A DNA stretch of 55,910 nucleotides, from positions 1 to 55,910 of the IMG/VR virus record IMGVR_UViG_3300043446_005140. The stretch is one strand, 5' to 3'. The translations under genes and the position numbers were made by a program. The DNA comes from a virus. A model generated the notes under the pieces. It did no database searches, was not told the DNA's origin, and saw only the letters and a program-made list of their open reading frames with translations. Of the stretch, positions 41,446 to 49,547 are shown one piece after another (the first letter of the stretch is position 1; every line of letters begins with the position of its first letter).

Positions 41446-43527
41446 ATGGACGTTTTTGCCGACAATCCCTTGGGACTCGAGATTTTCAAATTCAAGTATG
41501 CCGCGTCTGCCACCGAGACATGGGCGGAACGCGCCAAGTGTGTTGCCGACGCAGTGATCATGCCCGTCATCAATACCAACGACATGGGCATTTTGCGTGA
41601 CGCACATAATCATGTTGCCCAGATGATTGCAACGCACCAGTTTCTGCCAGGTGGACGATACTTGTATTACGCAGGTCGTTCCTACAAGGCGTACAACAAT
41701 TGCTATCTGCTGAGAGCCATAGAAGATACGCGCGAGGATTGGGCCGATCTAAGCTGGAAAGCGGAACGGTGCCTTAGCACGGGGGGCGGAATCGGAGTTG
41801 ATTACAGCGTGTACCGCGCACGTGGTGCGCGGCTGAATCGAACGGGCGGAGTTGCATCCGGTCCCATCTCCAAGATGCGTATGATCAACGAGATTGGTCG
41901 CGAAGTGATGCAAGGCGGCTCCAGGCGTTCTGCGATCTATGCGTCGCTGAACTGGCAACACCCCGACGCCGGTGACTTTTTGAAGGCCAAGAATTGGCGT
42001 GACATGCGCGTGCCCGGAACGGAACGCACGGTTGCCGATCTAAAAGAGGCTGATTTCAACTGGCCGGCACCGTTGGACATGACCAACATTAGCCTGAACT
42101 ACGACGACGCCTGGCTGGCGAATCGAATGCATCCAACGTTTGTCGAAAACGTACGCCAAGCGCTGAAGACGGGCGAGCCAGGGTTCTCGTTCAATTTCGG
42201 CGCAAAACAGAACGAAACACTGCGGAATGCACCTGTTTCGGCAGATACGTCGGTATTGACGGACATCGGGTACACTCGGATTGCGGATATCATTGACCAG
42301 CCGGTTACCGTATGGACTGGCAAGCAATGGGCGCAAACGGTGTTCAAGCAAACTTATCCGAGTGCTCCAATTGTTTCTATACACATGTCCAATGGTCGAC
42401 AAATCAAAGCTGACTACGGACATCCATTTCTAGTCAAGGTGGACGGGCAGCCTACGATTCGACTACAAGCGTGGCGACTGGCAAAGGGAGACGAGCTGGA
42501 AGTCAGTTTTCCACACGGAGATAACAATCCTTGTTATGTGACAGATGTCGTCTTCGAACAATTTGAAGAGCCTGTGTACTGCTGCGACGTACGTGTTCCG
42601 GAGCATACGTTCTGTGCAGACGGAGTCATCATCTCGAACTGCACCGAAGTGTCCAGCGAGGACGACAGTGACGTGTGCAACCTGGGTAGCATCAACCTGG
42701 GGAGAATAGACACGTTGCCCCAGTTTGCCGACGCGGTGCGAGCTGCCACGATCTTTTTGTTGTGTGGAACAATGGTTGCGGATTTGCCGTACGCCAAGGT
42801 CGACGAGATCCGACGCAAGAACCGCCGTCTTGGGCTTGGGTTGATGGGGGTGCACGAATGGCTGATACAGCGCGGATACCGTTACGAAATGAACAACGAG
42901 TTGCGGCAATGGCTACAAGTCTATCGAGACGTATCACGACAAACAGCGGACGAAGTGGCGGACGCACTGGGAATCTCCAGGCCGGTTGCGTGTCGTGCGA
43001 TTGCTCCGACGGGGACCATTGGGATCTTGGCCGGTACGACGACGGGTATCGAACCGCTGTATGCAGTCGCCTATAAGCGGCGGTACCTAAAGAACGGCAA
43101 GGACTGGATGTACCAGCTTGTGGTCGACTCAACTGCCAAAAGGGTGATCGAAAAATACGGAGTTGATCCGGAGTCCATCGAAAGTGCAATTGACCTGGCT
43201 CGAGATCCCGCACGTCGAATCGCATTCCAGGCGGACATCCAAGATTACGTCGACATGTCCATATCCAGCACGATCAATCTGCCGGCATGGGGCTCGCCCG
43301 AAAACAATCCCGATACGGTGCAATCCTTCGCCGAGACGTTGGCAACCTATGCGCCCAGGCTAAGGGGGTTTACTGCGTATCCCGACGGAGCGCGAGGTGG
43401 TCAGCCGTTGGTACGGGTCCCCTACGGAGAGGCATTGCAATCATACGGCCAGGAGTTCCAGGAAACGGTTGTCGAGTCGCATGACATTTGCGTCATCGGA
43501 GGCAAAGGAGGAGTGTGCGGCGTCTAG
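41446..43527 (+). CDS. nrdJ: Ribonucleotide reductase, class II-like, interrupted by an intein
   Basis: 693 aa in the precursor, 557 after splicing. It reduces ribonucleotides to deoxynucleotides. Key residues: Cys86 in YNNCYLL and Cys411 in DVCNLGSINL (redox pair), Asn261 and Cys399-Thr-Glu401 (N-x-C-x-E radical site), APTGTIGILAGTTTGIEP, and a C-terminal Cys-x8-Cys tail. No small (beta) subunit gene is in the window, so a cobalamin-dependent class II enzyme is likely. The intein lies between Ala262 and Cys399, directly before the radical cysteine. ATGG start after GGAGAG. Confidence 0.88.
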   Translation: MDVFADNPLGLEIFKFKYAASATETWAERAKCVADAVIMPVINTNDMGILRDAHNHVAQMIATHQFLPGGRYLYYAGRSYKAYNNCYLLRAIEDTREDWADLSWKAERCLSTGGGIGVDYSVYRARGARLNRTGGVASGPISKMRMINEIGREVMQGGSRRSAIYASLNWQHPDAGDFLKAKNWRDMRVPGTERTVADLKEADFNWPAPLDMTNISLNYDDAWLANRMHPTFVENVRQALKTGEPGFSFNFGAKQNETLRNAPVSADTSVLTDIGYTRIADIIDQPVTVWTGKQWAQTVFKQTYPSAPIVSIHMSNGRQIKADYGHPFLVKVDGQPTIRLQAWRLAKGDELEVSFPHGDNNPCYVTDVVFEQFEEPVYCCDVRVPEHTFCADGVIISNCTEVSSEDDSDVCNLGSINLGRIDTLPQFADAVRAATIFLLCGTMVADLPYAKVDEIRRKNRRLGLGLMGVHEWLIQRGYRYEMNNELRQWLQVYRDVSRQTADEVADALGISRPVACRAIAPTGTIGILAGTTTGIEPLYAVAYKRRYLKNGKDWMYQLVVDSTAKRVIEKYGVDPESIESAIDLARDPARRIAFQADIQDYVDMSISSTINLPAWGSPENNPDTVQSFAETLATYAPRLRGFTAYPDGARGGQPLVRVPYGEALQSYGQEFQETVVESHDICVIGGKGGVCGV
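42232..42639 (+). other. Mini-intein with N-terminal Pro and C-terminal Ser-Asn
   Basis: 136 aa (reductase residues 263-398), removing which restores the family sequence RNA-CTEVSSEDDSDVCNLGS. Block A is PVSADTSVLTD (canonical Cys1 replaced by Pro). Block B is GRQIKADYGHPFLV, with the usual Thr-x-x-His altered to Asp-x-x-His. Block F is VYCCDVRVPEHTF. Block G is VIISN before Cys+1, lacking the penultimate His. It is too short for a homing endonuclease. Two adjacent Cys in block F could supply the missing nucleophile. It is plausibly active because the radical site depends on it, but activity is not proven. Confidence 0.85.
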
Positions 43528-43563
43528 GGGTTTGATATCAGAATAGCGAATACGAAATAATCG

Positions 43564-43588
43564 GTGGCGTCGGTAATTCCGGCGCCAC
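43564..43588 (+). terminator. Hairpin after the reductase gene
   Basis: A 10-bp stem (GTGGCGTCGG / CCGGCGCCAC, one G-T pair) with a 5-base loop, without a long T run. Probably a weak terminator or a processing site between the reductase and the gene at 43610. Confidence 0.5.
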
Positions 43589-43609
43589 ATTCGTTTCAAC
43601 AGGTGCAAT

Positions 43610-43981
43610 ATGACCAAATTCAAACTGACAAATCCCGAATCTCCCAAGTCGAAAACCAAGTCAACCAAGTCGAAAAACCCGTTCGACGACAACGCACGGC
43701 AGGTTTTGGATTTGTGGCGAGACATGGCGACGCTGGCGCTGAATGGCAGAAAACCCACCGTTCGCCCGATGTACTACAAGGCAGCGTGCACCTTGGCGGC
43801 TGGATTTCCGCTACCGGAAGCGCTGGACATAGTCCGGAATGCATTCCGGGATGCGTGGTGGGTAAAGACCGGCATGAACCTACAGTATCTCGCATGTAAC
43901 CCAGACCGATTCCGGGCCTCGGGGACCGTCAGCCCGCCCTCCCAGTACCAGTACGGCGACGCACCCACGTTTGAATGGTGA
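43610..43981 (+). CDS. Hypothetical 123-aa protein, Lys/Ser-rich N-terminus
   Basis: The first 28 residues are Lys/Ser/Pro repeats (SPKSKTKSTKSKNPF), disordered and basic, followed by a compact helical domain with ARQVLDLWRDMATLAL and YYKAACTLAAGFPLPEAL. It lies just before the AT-rich island that may be the origin, so a DNA-binding role at the origin is a reasonable guess. Not recognised. Confidence 0.55.
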   Translation: MTKFKLTNPESPKSKTKSTKSKNPFDDNARQVLDLWRDMATLALNGRKPTVRPMYYKAACTLAAGFPLPEALDIVRNAFRDAWWVKTGMNLQYLACNPDRFRASGTVSPPSQYQYGDAPTFEW

Positions 43982-44130
43982 TTGCTGGCGCGGGAATGGC
44001 CCTAGATGGAATCTTTGGCACCCTATGGCGGCACCTCTAGCCAACGGCCCCAAAAACTCCATTACTGGGCCTCTCCTGCGAGGCAAACGGCTACTTGCAA
44101 TAATCTCGGGCAAATTGGGGGGAGACGGGG

Positions 44131-44430
44131 TATATATATTATATATTATATATATCTTGTATGTGATCTGTATTCCAGTAATAATACAAATACTTGAAGT
44201 AAGATACTGGAGATCAGAAACAAGTCTTAGAGATTTCAAGTAAATCTTCTGCTTCAAGTCTTAGAGTATTTAAGCAAGTATTCTGTATTGGATCTAGTAT
44301 TTGCTAGCCAGGCTTGCATGTATATTCTTGCTTTAAGTCAAGACTTAAGAACGAAGATCCAAGTATTACAAATACCAAGTATGAATACATAATATCCAAA
44401 GTATCTAAAGATATTTCGTATATGTATTTG
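44131..44430. other. AT-rich island with CAAGT-type repeats, candidate replication origin
   Basis: An island of about 300 bp, far richer in A/T than the rest. It opens with a TA tract at 44131-44156 and carries eight or so CAAGTMTT-type words in both directions, including two copies of CAAGTCTTAGAG (44221 and 44254, 33 bases apart). No gene fits here; the gap from 43982 to 44640 is otherwise empty. It lies between the reductase block and dnaB, as expected for an origin with iterons and an unwinding element. Confidence 0.5.
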
Positions 44431-44640
44431 CATTAGTGTTTTACGCGCGATTCCATCCTGGGATGCTCCGAAGGTCAGCCGGGTTGGACCGAGTGGTCAC
44501 ACCGGGTGGTCCTCGGCATGGGCGTGTGCGCGCCTGGCCCGCAAATTCCGAACATATCGCCGAATACCCGCATGTTGCGGCGACATATCAACCGGGTCCC
44601 AAGTGTTGCGACGACGACAATCGTCGGCTAGAGATTGTGA

Positions 44641-44916
44641 ATGTCCGTTTCGGTACCTCGAAAAGCCATGAAGAGCCTGATGGTGATTGCCATGCGTGGC
44701 GCTTGGTACTCCCCGGTGGAGGCAGAGGAGGTGCAACGGCTTATACGGCGCTTTGCTTCAAGGATTGGGGACCACTTGCTGGAGGAATTAGCGCATGAAT
44801 TGGCTCAAGAAATTGACCGCAAGACTCGATACCGAAATGACGACGAACGGCACTCAGGATGGATCGAGCTTCAAGAATGGCTCGAATCCAGACTCGACAA
44901 ATTTCGATCAGAGTAA
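44641..44916 (+). CDS. Hypothetical 91-aa helical protein
   Basis: An amphipathic, Glu/Arg-rich sequence (EEVQRLIRRFASRIGDHLLEE and DRKTRYRNDDERHS), typical for a folded helical protein. An ATG at 44668 (MKSLMVIAM) is an alternative start. The last 121 bases overlap the following gene in another frame, and both look coding, which is unusual. Confidence 0.55.
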   Translation: MSVSVPRKAMKSLMVIAMRGAWYSPVEAEEVQRLIRRFASRIGDHLLEELAHELAQEIDRKTRYRNDDERHSGWIELQEWLESRLDKFRSE

Positions 44917-45196
44917 TCATCGACCACAAGTTGTGGCATACGCAACAAGCAGCGGGTCGGTCTACCAGGTGGATTACACGAATAAGCGCGTGAGGCGTCT
45001 ACAAGGGAATGGGCCGGCGACGGATCGCCAGGGGCCAGACGGTCAATGGAAGTCCTTTGAGGACGTTGTGGAAACTTCCGATGGTGCATTGGGGTTTGTC
45101 TGGCGAGTCGACACCGAACCGGGGCGCGTCGTGTTTCGTTCCACAGTCACCAGCCCCGTGGTCGCCCAAGTTAATCTGGACGAGGTGGCGTCATGA
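44795..45196 (+). CDS. Hypothetical protein (up to 133 aa), start uncertain
   Basis: The C-terminal 85 residues (VVAYATSSGSVYQVDYTNKR to the end) look like a genuine beta-rich domain. The first 45 (MNWLKKLTARLDTEMTTNG) overlap the previous gene; a GTG at 44933 would avoid this. It ends in an ATGA overlap with the next gene. No family recognised. Confidence 0.5.
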   Translation: MNWLKKLTARLDTEMTTNGTQDGSSFKNGSNPDSTNFDQSNHRPQVVAYATSSGSVYQVDYTNKRVRRLQGNGPATDRQGPDGQWKSFEDVVETSDGALGFVWRVDTEPGRVVFRSTVTSPVVAQVNLDEVAS

Positions 45197-45390
45197 GGCC
45201 GCGTTCATTTATTCGTAACAAGCTGGTTGGGATCCGACGAATTGCACGCGCAGGCATTCCGATCCCCGAGATTGCCCAGATCGATTTGTGGCGGGTTGTA
45301 ATGGTCCTTGAGGCCAGAACCCGACGACAAGAGTCCGAGATCAAGCGCATGACCAAACGATTGCGCGATCTCGAGGACGATGGCAAGTGA
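45193..45390 (+). CDS. Hypothetical 65-aa basic helical protein
   Basis: A basic protein with an HTH-like segment (IARAGIPIPEIAQIDLWRVV) and a charged C-terminal coil (RRQESEIKRMTKRLRDLE). It sits directly upstream of dnaB (4-base overlap), where helicase loaders or regulators are often found. Function unproven. Confidence 0.6.
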   Translation: MRPRSFIRNKLVGIRRIARAGIPIPEIAQIDLWRVVMVLEARTRRQESEIKRMTKRLRDLEDDGK

Positions 45391-46631
45391 AGCATCTCGA
45401 GGAAAAAATCTTGGCTGCGGCGTTGGGGGACGCCGAGTGTCGAGAGGATCTGATTGCTGGCGCCAAGGTTGATTGGTTCGGCGATCCGACGAACGCAAAA
45501 ATCTACCAGGTGATCGGCGAGATGGTCGGTCACGGTAGAACACCCGACGCCACCAGTGTCGCAGTGTACTGCCCATTGGTGGCAGACAAGTGTGCCGAGC
45601 TGGCCGGCATGTCGTACGGACGACACGCAATGTCCGAGTATCTGGATGGATTGCGCAAGACGTACCTGGTGCGGCGGATCACCCAGATTGCAGGTGACAT
45701 TCCGCACCGGACATTCCTCACCAAGGATGCAGACCAACTGATTTCGGAGATCACCGACGAGATCACCGCATTGGGGAACGACCGCCCAGGATCCAGCTTG
45801 TTGGATTCGCGGCAAGCGGCCCAACTTGGGTGGGTCCGCGCTAGCCAGCGGCCAGACCCCCAGTCCAGGATATCGACCGGCTTTGCGGAGCTGGACAAGA
45901 CGATTGGTGGGTTCCAACCCGGCAGGTTGTATCTGGTTGGAGCCAGACCTGGGCAAGGCAAGTCGGGGCTATTGTTTGGGTGGGGATGCGATATCGCCCG
46001 ATCTGGCAAGACCGTGGCCGGCTATAGCTTGGAAATGCCAACCTCGGAGGTGATGCTGCGGCTGGCCTGTAGGTACTCGGGGATTGGCTTTCACAAGACT
46101 GACGGGGGAGCACTGAATTTGGATGAGATGGGGCGTCTGAAACAGGCGTTTGATCACCTAGGTGGTAACCCCATGTGGCTGGACGACATGCCTGGTGCAC
46201 CGGTGCATTCGATCATCTCTTCCAGTCGTGCTGTGTTTCGGAAATCAGGTTTCCCCAAAGGAGCCATTATCGTCGACTATTTGCAGCTAATGGGCGTGTC
46301 CCAGGCCGACACCAGGGATCAGCAAATTGGGGCCATCACACGTGCGCTCAAGGGGGCGGCCAAGACCTTGGGTGTGCCGGTTATCGTAGCATCCCAGCTC
46401 AATCGGGAAGTCGAGCGGCGAGACGACAAGCGACCTCAACTCAGCGACTTGCGAGAGTCCGGATCCATCGAACAGGACGCAGACTGCGTCATGTTTCTGT
46501 ATCGCGACGAATACTATAAGCCCGGTAATAATCCAGGTGTCGCCGAGATCATCGTTGCTAAAAATCGTAGCGGCCCGTGTGGCACGATCAAAGTAAAATT
46601 CGACCCAAGTACGATCTCTTTTAGGCCATAA
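45387..46631 (+). CDS. dnaB: Replicative DnaB-like helicase
   Basis: 414 aa, GTG start. The N-terminal domain (about 1-110) is shortened, and the RecA core follows. Walker A is GARPGQGKS (Lys192), with H1a-type SLEMPTSEVMLR, Walker B IIVDYLQLM, ASQLNREVERRDDKRPQLSDLRESG (helicase motif H4 and arginine finger region) and DADCVMFLYRDEYY. It unwinds DNA ahead of PolB and cooperates with prim-pol. The name rests on the full set of motifs. Confidence 0.92.
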   Translation: MKHLEEKILAAALGDAECREDLIAGAKVDWFGDPTNAKIYQVIGEMVGHGRTPDATSVAVYCPLVADKCAELAGMSYGRHAMSEYLDGLRKTYLVRRITQIAGDIPHRTFLTKDADQLISEITDEITALGNDRPGSSLLDSRQAAQLGWVRASQRPDPQSRISTGFAELDKTIGGFQPGRLYLVGARPGQGKSGLLFGWGCDIARSGKTVAGYSLEMPTSEVMLRLACRYSGIGFHKTDGGALNLDEMGRLKQAFDHLGGNPMWLDDMPGAPVHSIISSSRAVFRKSGFPKGAIIVDYLQLMGVSQADTRDQQIGAITRALKGAAKTLGVPVIVASQLNREVERRDDKRPQLSDLRESGSIEQDADCVMFLYRDEYYKPGNNPGVAEIIVAKNRSGPCGTIKVKFDPSTISFRP

Positions 46632-46684
46632 GTGTCTGACTTGACTTGCAAATTGCAATCAATGCGGTAAGATTATTGGGTTGG

Positions 46685-47092
46685 ATGCAGTTACCTGGAA
46701 ACCTTAACTTACTTAGCCAATATGCCTCTATAGCTTTGCTTGACTTTACCGTCCCTGGCGTGCCGGTGCCGAAACAACGTCCCCGTCTAGCCAAAAATGG
46801 TCGCGTGTATACCCCTGCCAGAACACGTGAATACGAGTATCTGGTGGGGGACCATGCACGTGCCGCCGTCAAACGAACAGGATGGGCCAACGTTCCTGGC
46901 GAATACGCTCTCCAGGTGACCGTATACCGGGTTCGGCGGGCCGGCGATTTGGACAACTACCTGAAGGCTATATCCGACGGTCTGAATGGGATTGTGTGGC
47001 CGGACGATGCGATGGTTCGCACGCTGATCGCGTTTGCCGATTTGAGTCGGGATAACCCACGAGCGGACATAACGGTGGGCAGATATTTGTGA
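46685..47092 (+). CDS. RusA-like Holliday-junction resolvase
   Basis: About 135 aa from the ATG at 46685; an in-frame start at 46646 is also possible. It has FTVPGVPVPKQRPRLAKNG at the start, TPARTREYE, and GDLDNYLKAISDGLNG with WPDD, which is the RusA acidic catalytic set (Asp in DLDN, Asp in WPDD). It cleaves four-way junctions made by recombination. GTGA overlap with the next gene. Confidence 0.82.
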   Translation: MQLPGNLNLLSQYASIALLDFTVPGVPVPKQRPRLAKNGRVYTPARTREYEYLVGDHARAAVKRTGWANVPGEYALQVTVYRVRRAGDLDNYLKAISDGLNGIVWPDDAMVRTLIAFADLSRDNPRADITVGRYL

Positions 47093-47280
47093 GCGACGAC
47101 GAAATCGAAGAGTTGATTTTGATGGCCTGGGACCTGGGGACGCAATTGAACAATGGACAACCTCCGGACAAGTATGAACACCACCACGCTGCCAGGGTGT
47201 TGTGGCGAGCCAGGGGCATGCGCGAACCCAGATACTGCGACTGGCGGGTGCTTGTCCGAAAGGCCGGCTATGACCAGTGA
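47089..47280 (+). CDS. Hypothetical 63-aa protein
   Basis: An acidic N-terminus (DDEIEELILMAWDLG) and an Arg-rich end (LWRARGMREPRYCDWRVLVRK). GTG start within the RusA stop. Unrecognised; the pattern resembles phage transcription-antitermination-type small proteins but cannot be assigned. Confidence 0.55.
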   Translation: MSDDEIEELILMAWDLGTQLNNGQPPDKYEHHHAARVLWRARGMREPRYCDWRVLVRKAGYDQ

Positions 47281-47764
47281 ACTAGCGCGTCCGGGGATCA
47301 TTCCAAGCGTGACAGCCGCCGAGGTGGTGGCTCACATCCAAGGTGCACCAAATACCGTTGCCGCATGGTGTTTGGCCGACCTTCGCAAGACACCCAACGT
47401 CTGGAGACTGGGCGGGGCTATCGACAACCTACGAAATATAGCCAAGTGGAACCGCCGTCTTGAGGGCGAAGTGATTCACGATCTTGTGTGTGTATTCTAC
47501 AAAACGATCCACGAAGGAGACATCGCTGCGTTGTGCGCCAGCTATGAGATGTTGGCTGACATATCCAAGCATGTACCAGCACTGGATAGACCGGTGTTGC
47601 TCGAGCAATTGGCGGAACCGTTATCTTCTAGCGAAGCGAAGTCGCTGGCTGTGAATTACGTGGCCGACGCCCAAGTGGCGCTGGCCGGCTGGGTGGAACA
47701 ATGGAACAAGCTAAACGAAAAAAAGAACCTGAGGTATCAACGGAAGATGGCGTCTCTTCACTAG
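47270..47764 (+). CDS. Hypothetical 164-aa helical protein
   Basis: Start at 47270, where the ATG overlaps the previous stop; the frame is open earlier but not protein-like. A mostly helical sequence with AAEVVAHIQGAPNTVAAWCLADLRKTPNVWRLG and a coiled C-terminus QWNKLNEKKNLRYQRKM. The arrangement of a HTH-like N-terminus and oligomeric helices suggests a regulator. Not recognised. Confidence 0.6.
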   Translation: MTSELARPGIIPSVTAAEVVAHIQGAPNTVAAWCLADLRKTPNVWRLGGAIDNLRNIAKWNRRLEGEVIHDLVCVFYKTIHEGDIAALCASYEMLADISKHVPALDRPVLLEQLAEPLSSSEAKSLAVNYVADAQVALAGWVEQWNKLNEKKNLRYQRKMASLH

Positions 47765-48027
47765 ATTGGGACTCATTGCCAGGAGTGGACTGGATGCCCA
47801 TTGTCCAGTTTCACAAATACTTGCAAGGGATATCCATGCGGACGCTGCGACGGTGGGCCGAAAATGGCGATATTCCCGCTAGTAAGCGAGGGACTGGGCG
47901 CTGGAGCGTACACTTGCGGGCGTTGCGCGAAATTCGCGTCCAGATGTATCGTCATGAGAAATACAAGGAAGCCGTGCAAACTGGGATTTTGATGTTTGAC
48001 GACGAAAGCGTCGACTTTCGGAAATGA
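47701..48027 (+). CDS. Helix-turn-helix (MerR/excisionase-like) protein
   Basis: 108 aa, starting inside the previous gene (64-base overlap). The segment MRTLRRWAENGDIPASKRGTGRWSV is a winged-helix DNA-binding motif of the excisionase/helix_turn_helix_17 type. The Lys/Glu-rich N-terminus may be disordered. Likely a DNA-binding regulator or recombination directionality factor. Confidence 0.65.
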   Translation: MEQAKRKKEPEVSTEDGVSSLDWDSLPGVDWMPIVQFHKYLQGISMRTLRRWAENGDIPASKRGTGRWSVHLRALREIRVQMYRHEKYKEAVQTGILMFDDESVDFRK

Positions 48028-48224
48028 ACGTCATGAAGCGCATGGATTATCGAGTGCCAATCGTTGGCTATTGGATCACTATCCAAGACAACATTCCTGA
48101 CAACCAGTGGGCCGCGCTGTGGGCGGACTGGTGTTGGAAAACCAGCTCGTCGATCCGTTTAGTGGACATACCTAGCGGCTTGATCGAACGCGAGTTTCAT
48201 CCAGCGGAGTCTCGTCGAAAATGA
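48024..48224 (+). CDS. Hypothetical 66-aa protein
   Basis: Trp/Ile-rich (NQWAALWADWCWKTSSSIRLVDIPSG), overlaps both neighbours by 4 bases. The ATG at 48024 follows CGGAAATG. It may accompany the methyltransferase that follows, but no motif is visible. Confidence 0.55.
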   Translation: MNVMKRMDYRVPIVGYWITIQDNIPDNQWAALWADWCWKTSSSIRLVDIPSGLIEREFHPAESRRK

Positions 48225-48997
48225 AAGTGCATCATTTCCAGGATGGCGTGGCCATTTGCGGCGATTGCATGGACCCGTCCGTAGTGGATACCGTTTGGCA
48301 GATTGCGGGCCAGGGCGTGCCGTTGATGATCGCCGACCCACCGTATGGTGGAATCGTCAACGAGGCGTGGGATAACATCATCACCGACGGTGATCTGGCT
48401 CTGTATTTGCGCGACATGACCCGAACTTATGCCGACTTGGTCTTGAACGGCGGCGCGCTGTATGTGTGGGGAGGAATCGGCAAGCCCGGCAGTCGTGCGT
48501 TCTTGCGCTATTTGGTCGAGACGGAACAAGTTGGTTCACTCGAGTTGGCCAATCTGATCACGTGGTCAAAGAAAAGGGCGTATGGCGTTCAGAACAACTA
48601 CTTGTGGACGCGCGAGGAGTGCGCGTATTGGGTGCACGGCGACGCCAAGAAACCGCGAAGGTTCAACATCCCTTTGCTGGACCAGAAACGTGGTTATGCC
48701 GGGTACAATGCGAAATACCCTGCCAAGTCGGAATACTTGCGCCGGACCAATGTGTGGACCGATGTAACAGAAATATTTCGAGGCAAAGTACATCCAACTC
48801 AAAAGGCACAACGGGTCATCGAGATCCCGATCCAGGTACACACAGACCCAGGCGAATACGTGATTGACCCATTCGCGGGGTCGGGGACAACCGGGATGGC
48901 GTGTCGTGCGTTGGGTCGCAAGTTTATCTTGATTGAACAAGATCCGGTTCATTTTGACGGCATGCTTTCCAGGCTGGCAACCGACAGCGGTCAGTGA
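48221..48997 (+). CDS. DNA methyltransferase 3, beta class
   Basis: 258 aa. The catalytic ADPPYGG (Asp39-Pro-Pro-Tyr42) comes first and the cofactor motif DPFAGSGTTG near residue 216, preceded by KVHPTQKAQRV, the beta order. It methylates adenine N6 or cytosine N4 in DNA. Gene context: the last strong gene of the early operon, without a restriction partner. Different in sequence from the enzymes at 2572 and 35391, so likely a different target. Confidence 0.88.
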   Translation: MKVHHFQDGVAICGDCMDPSVVDTVWQIAGQGVPLMIADPPYGGIVNEAWDNIITDGDLALYLRDMTRTYADLVLNGGALYVWGGIGKPGSRAFLRYLVETEQVGSLELANLITWSKKRAYGVQNNYLWTREECAYWVHGDAKKPRRFNIPLLDQKRGYAGYNAKYPAKSEYLRRTNVWTDVTEIFRGKVHPTQKAQRVIEIPIQVHTDPGEYVIDPFAGSGTTGMACRALGRKFILIEQDPVHFDGMLSRLATDSGQ

Positions 48998-49021
48998 CCT
49001 ACAGTGACAAACGGAGAAATC

Positions 49022-49249
49022 ATGTACACCCTAATTGGCAAATACGTTTATGTGATGGCGGCGTCCTATGCGTACGCGGGTAAGCTCGTTGAGGTTACCG
49101 AGGAAGGCATCAAGATTGAGGACCCCTCAATCGTGTACGATACGGGGCCTTGGGACGCTGCGGACTGGGCCGATGCGCAGCGTCTGCCCACGAAGTGGGT
49201 CTTTGTTGGAGCGGCGCAAATCGAAAGTGCCTTCGCCGTAGAGCGATGA
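49022..49249 (+). CDS. Small hypothetical protein
   Basis: 75 aa. The ATG at 49022 with CGGAGAA upstream is preferred over a GTG 18 bases earlier. The sequence TLIGKYVYVMAASYAYAGKLVEV is a beta-rich, LSm/Hfq-like opening, and the end WVFVGAAQIESAFAV is a short strand-helix pair. The fold guess is inference; no function known. It is followed by the hexamer array. Confidence 0.6.
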   Translation: MYTLIGKYVYVMAASYAYAGKLVEVTEEGIKIEDPSIVYDTGPWDAADWADAQRLPTKWVFVGAAQIESAFAVER

Positions 49250-49270
49250 GGCGGACTCAATATCGTAGGT

Positions 49271-49438
49271 GGGCGCGGTCGGGGTCGCGGTCGCGGTCGT
49301 GGTCGCGGTCGGGGTCGTGGTCGCGGTCGTGGTCGCGGTCGGGGTCGCGGTCGTGGTCGCGGTCGGGGTCGTGGTCGCGGTCGCGGTCGTGGTCGCGGTC
49401 GGGGTCGCGGTCGGGGTCGTGGTCGCGGTTGGGGTCGG
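49271..49438 (+). repeat. Hexamer array GGTCGN x28
   Basis: 28 tandem hexamers of GGTCGN (a few variants, GGGCGC first, GGTTGG near the end). The sixth base changes between C, G and T. It is strongly G-skewed on the plus strand, with GG every six bases, so two-tier G-quadruplexes are possible. All six frames are open and translate to PR, SR/SW and VA/VV runs; these are artefacts. It sits in the 298-bp gap 49250-49547, which holds no other gene. Confidence 0.92.
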
Positions 49439-49547
49439 AGCAATGATTCGCAACCGGAGTTCCAAACGATGGAATCCCTTAGTGGATGACGACGAAGCGT
49501 AATACTTGACGCACGCTGGTAAGTCGCGGGCCAGGCGCGCACGCATG

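Noticed and set aside
44436-44798. 120-aa frame upstream of 44795 with an ATGA overlap
   Set aside because: Composition is Gly/Arg/His/Pro-rich without clear structure, and it overlaps the better frame at 44641.
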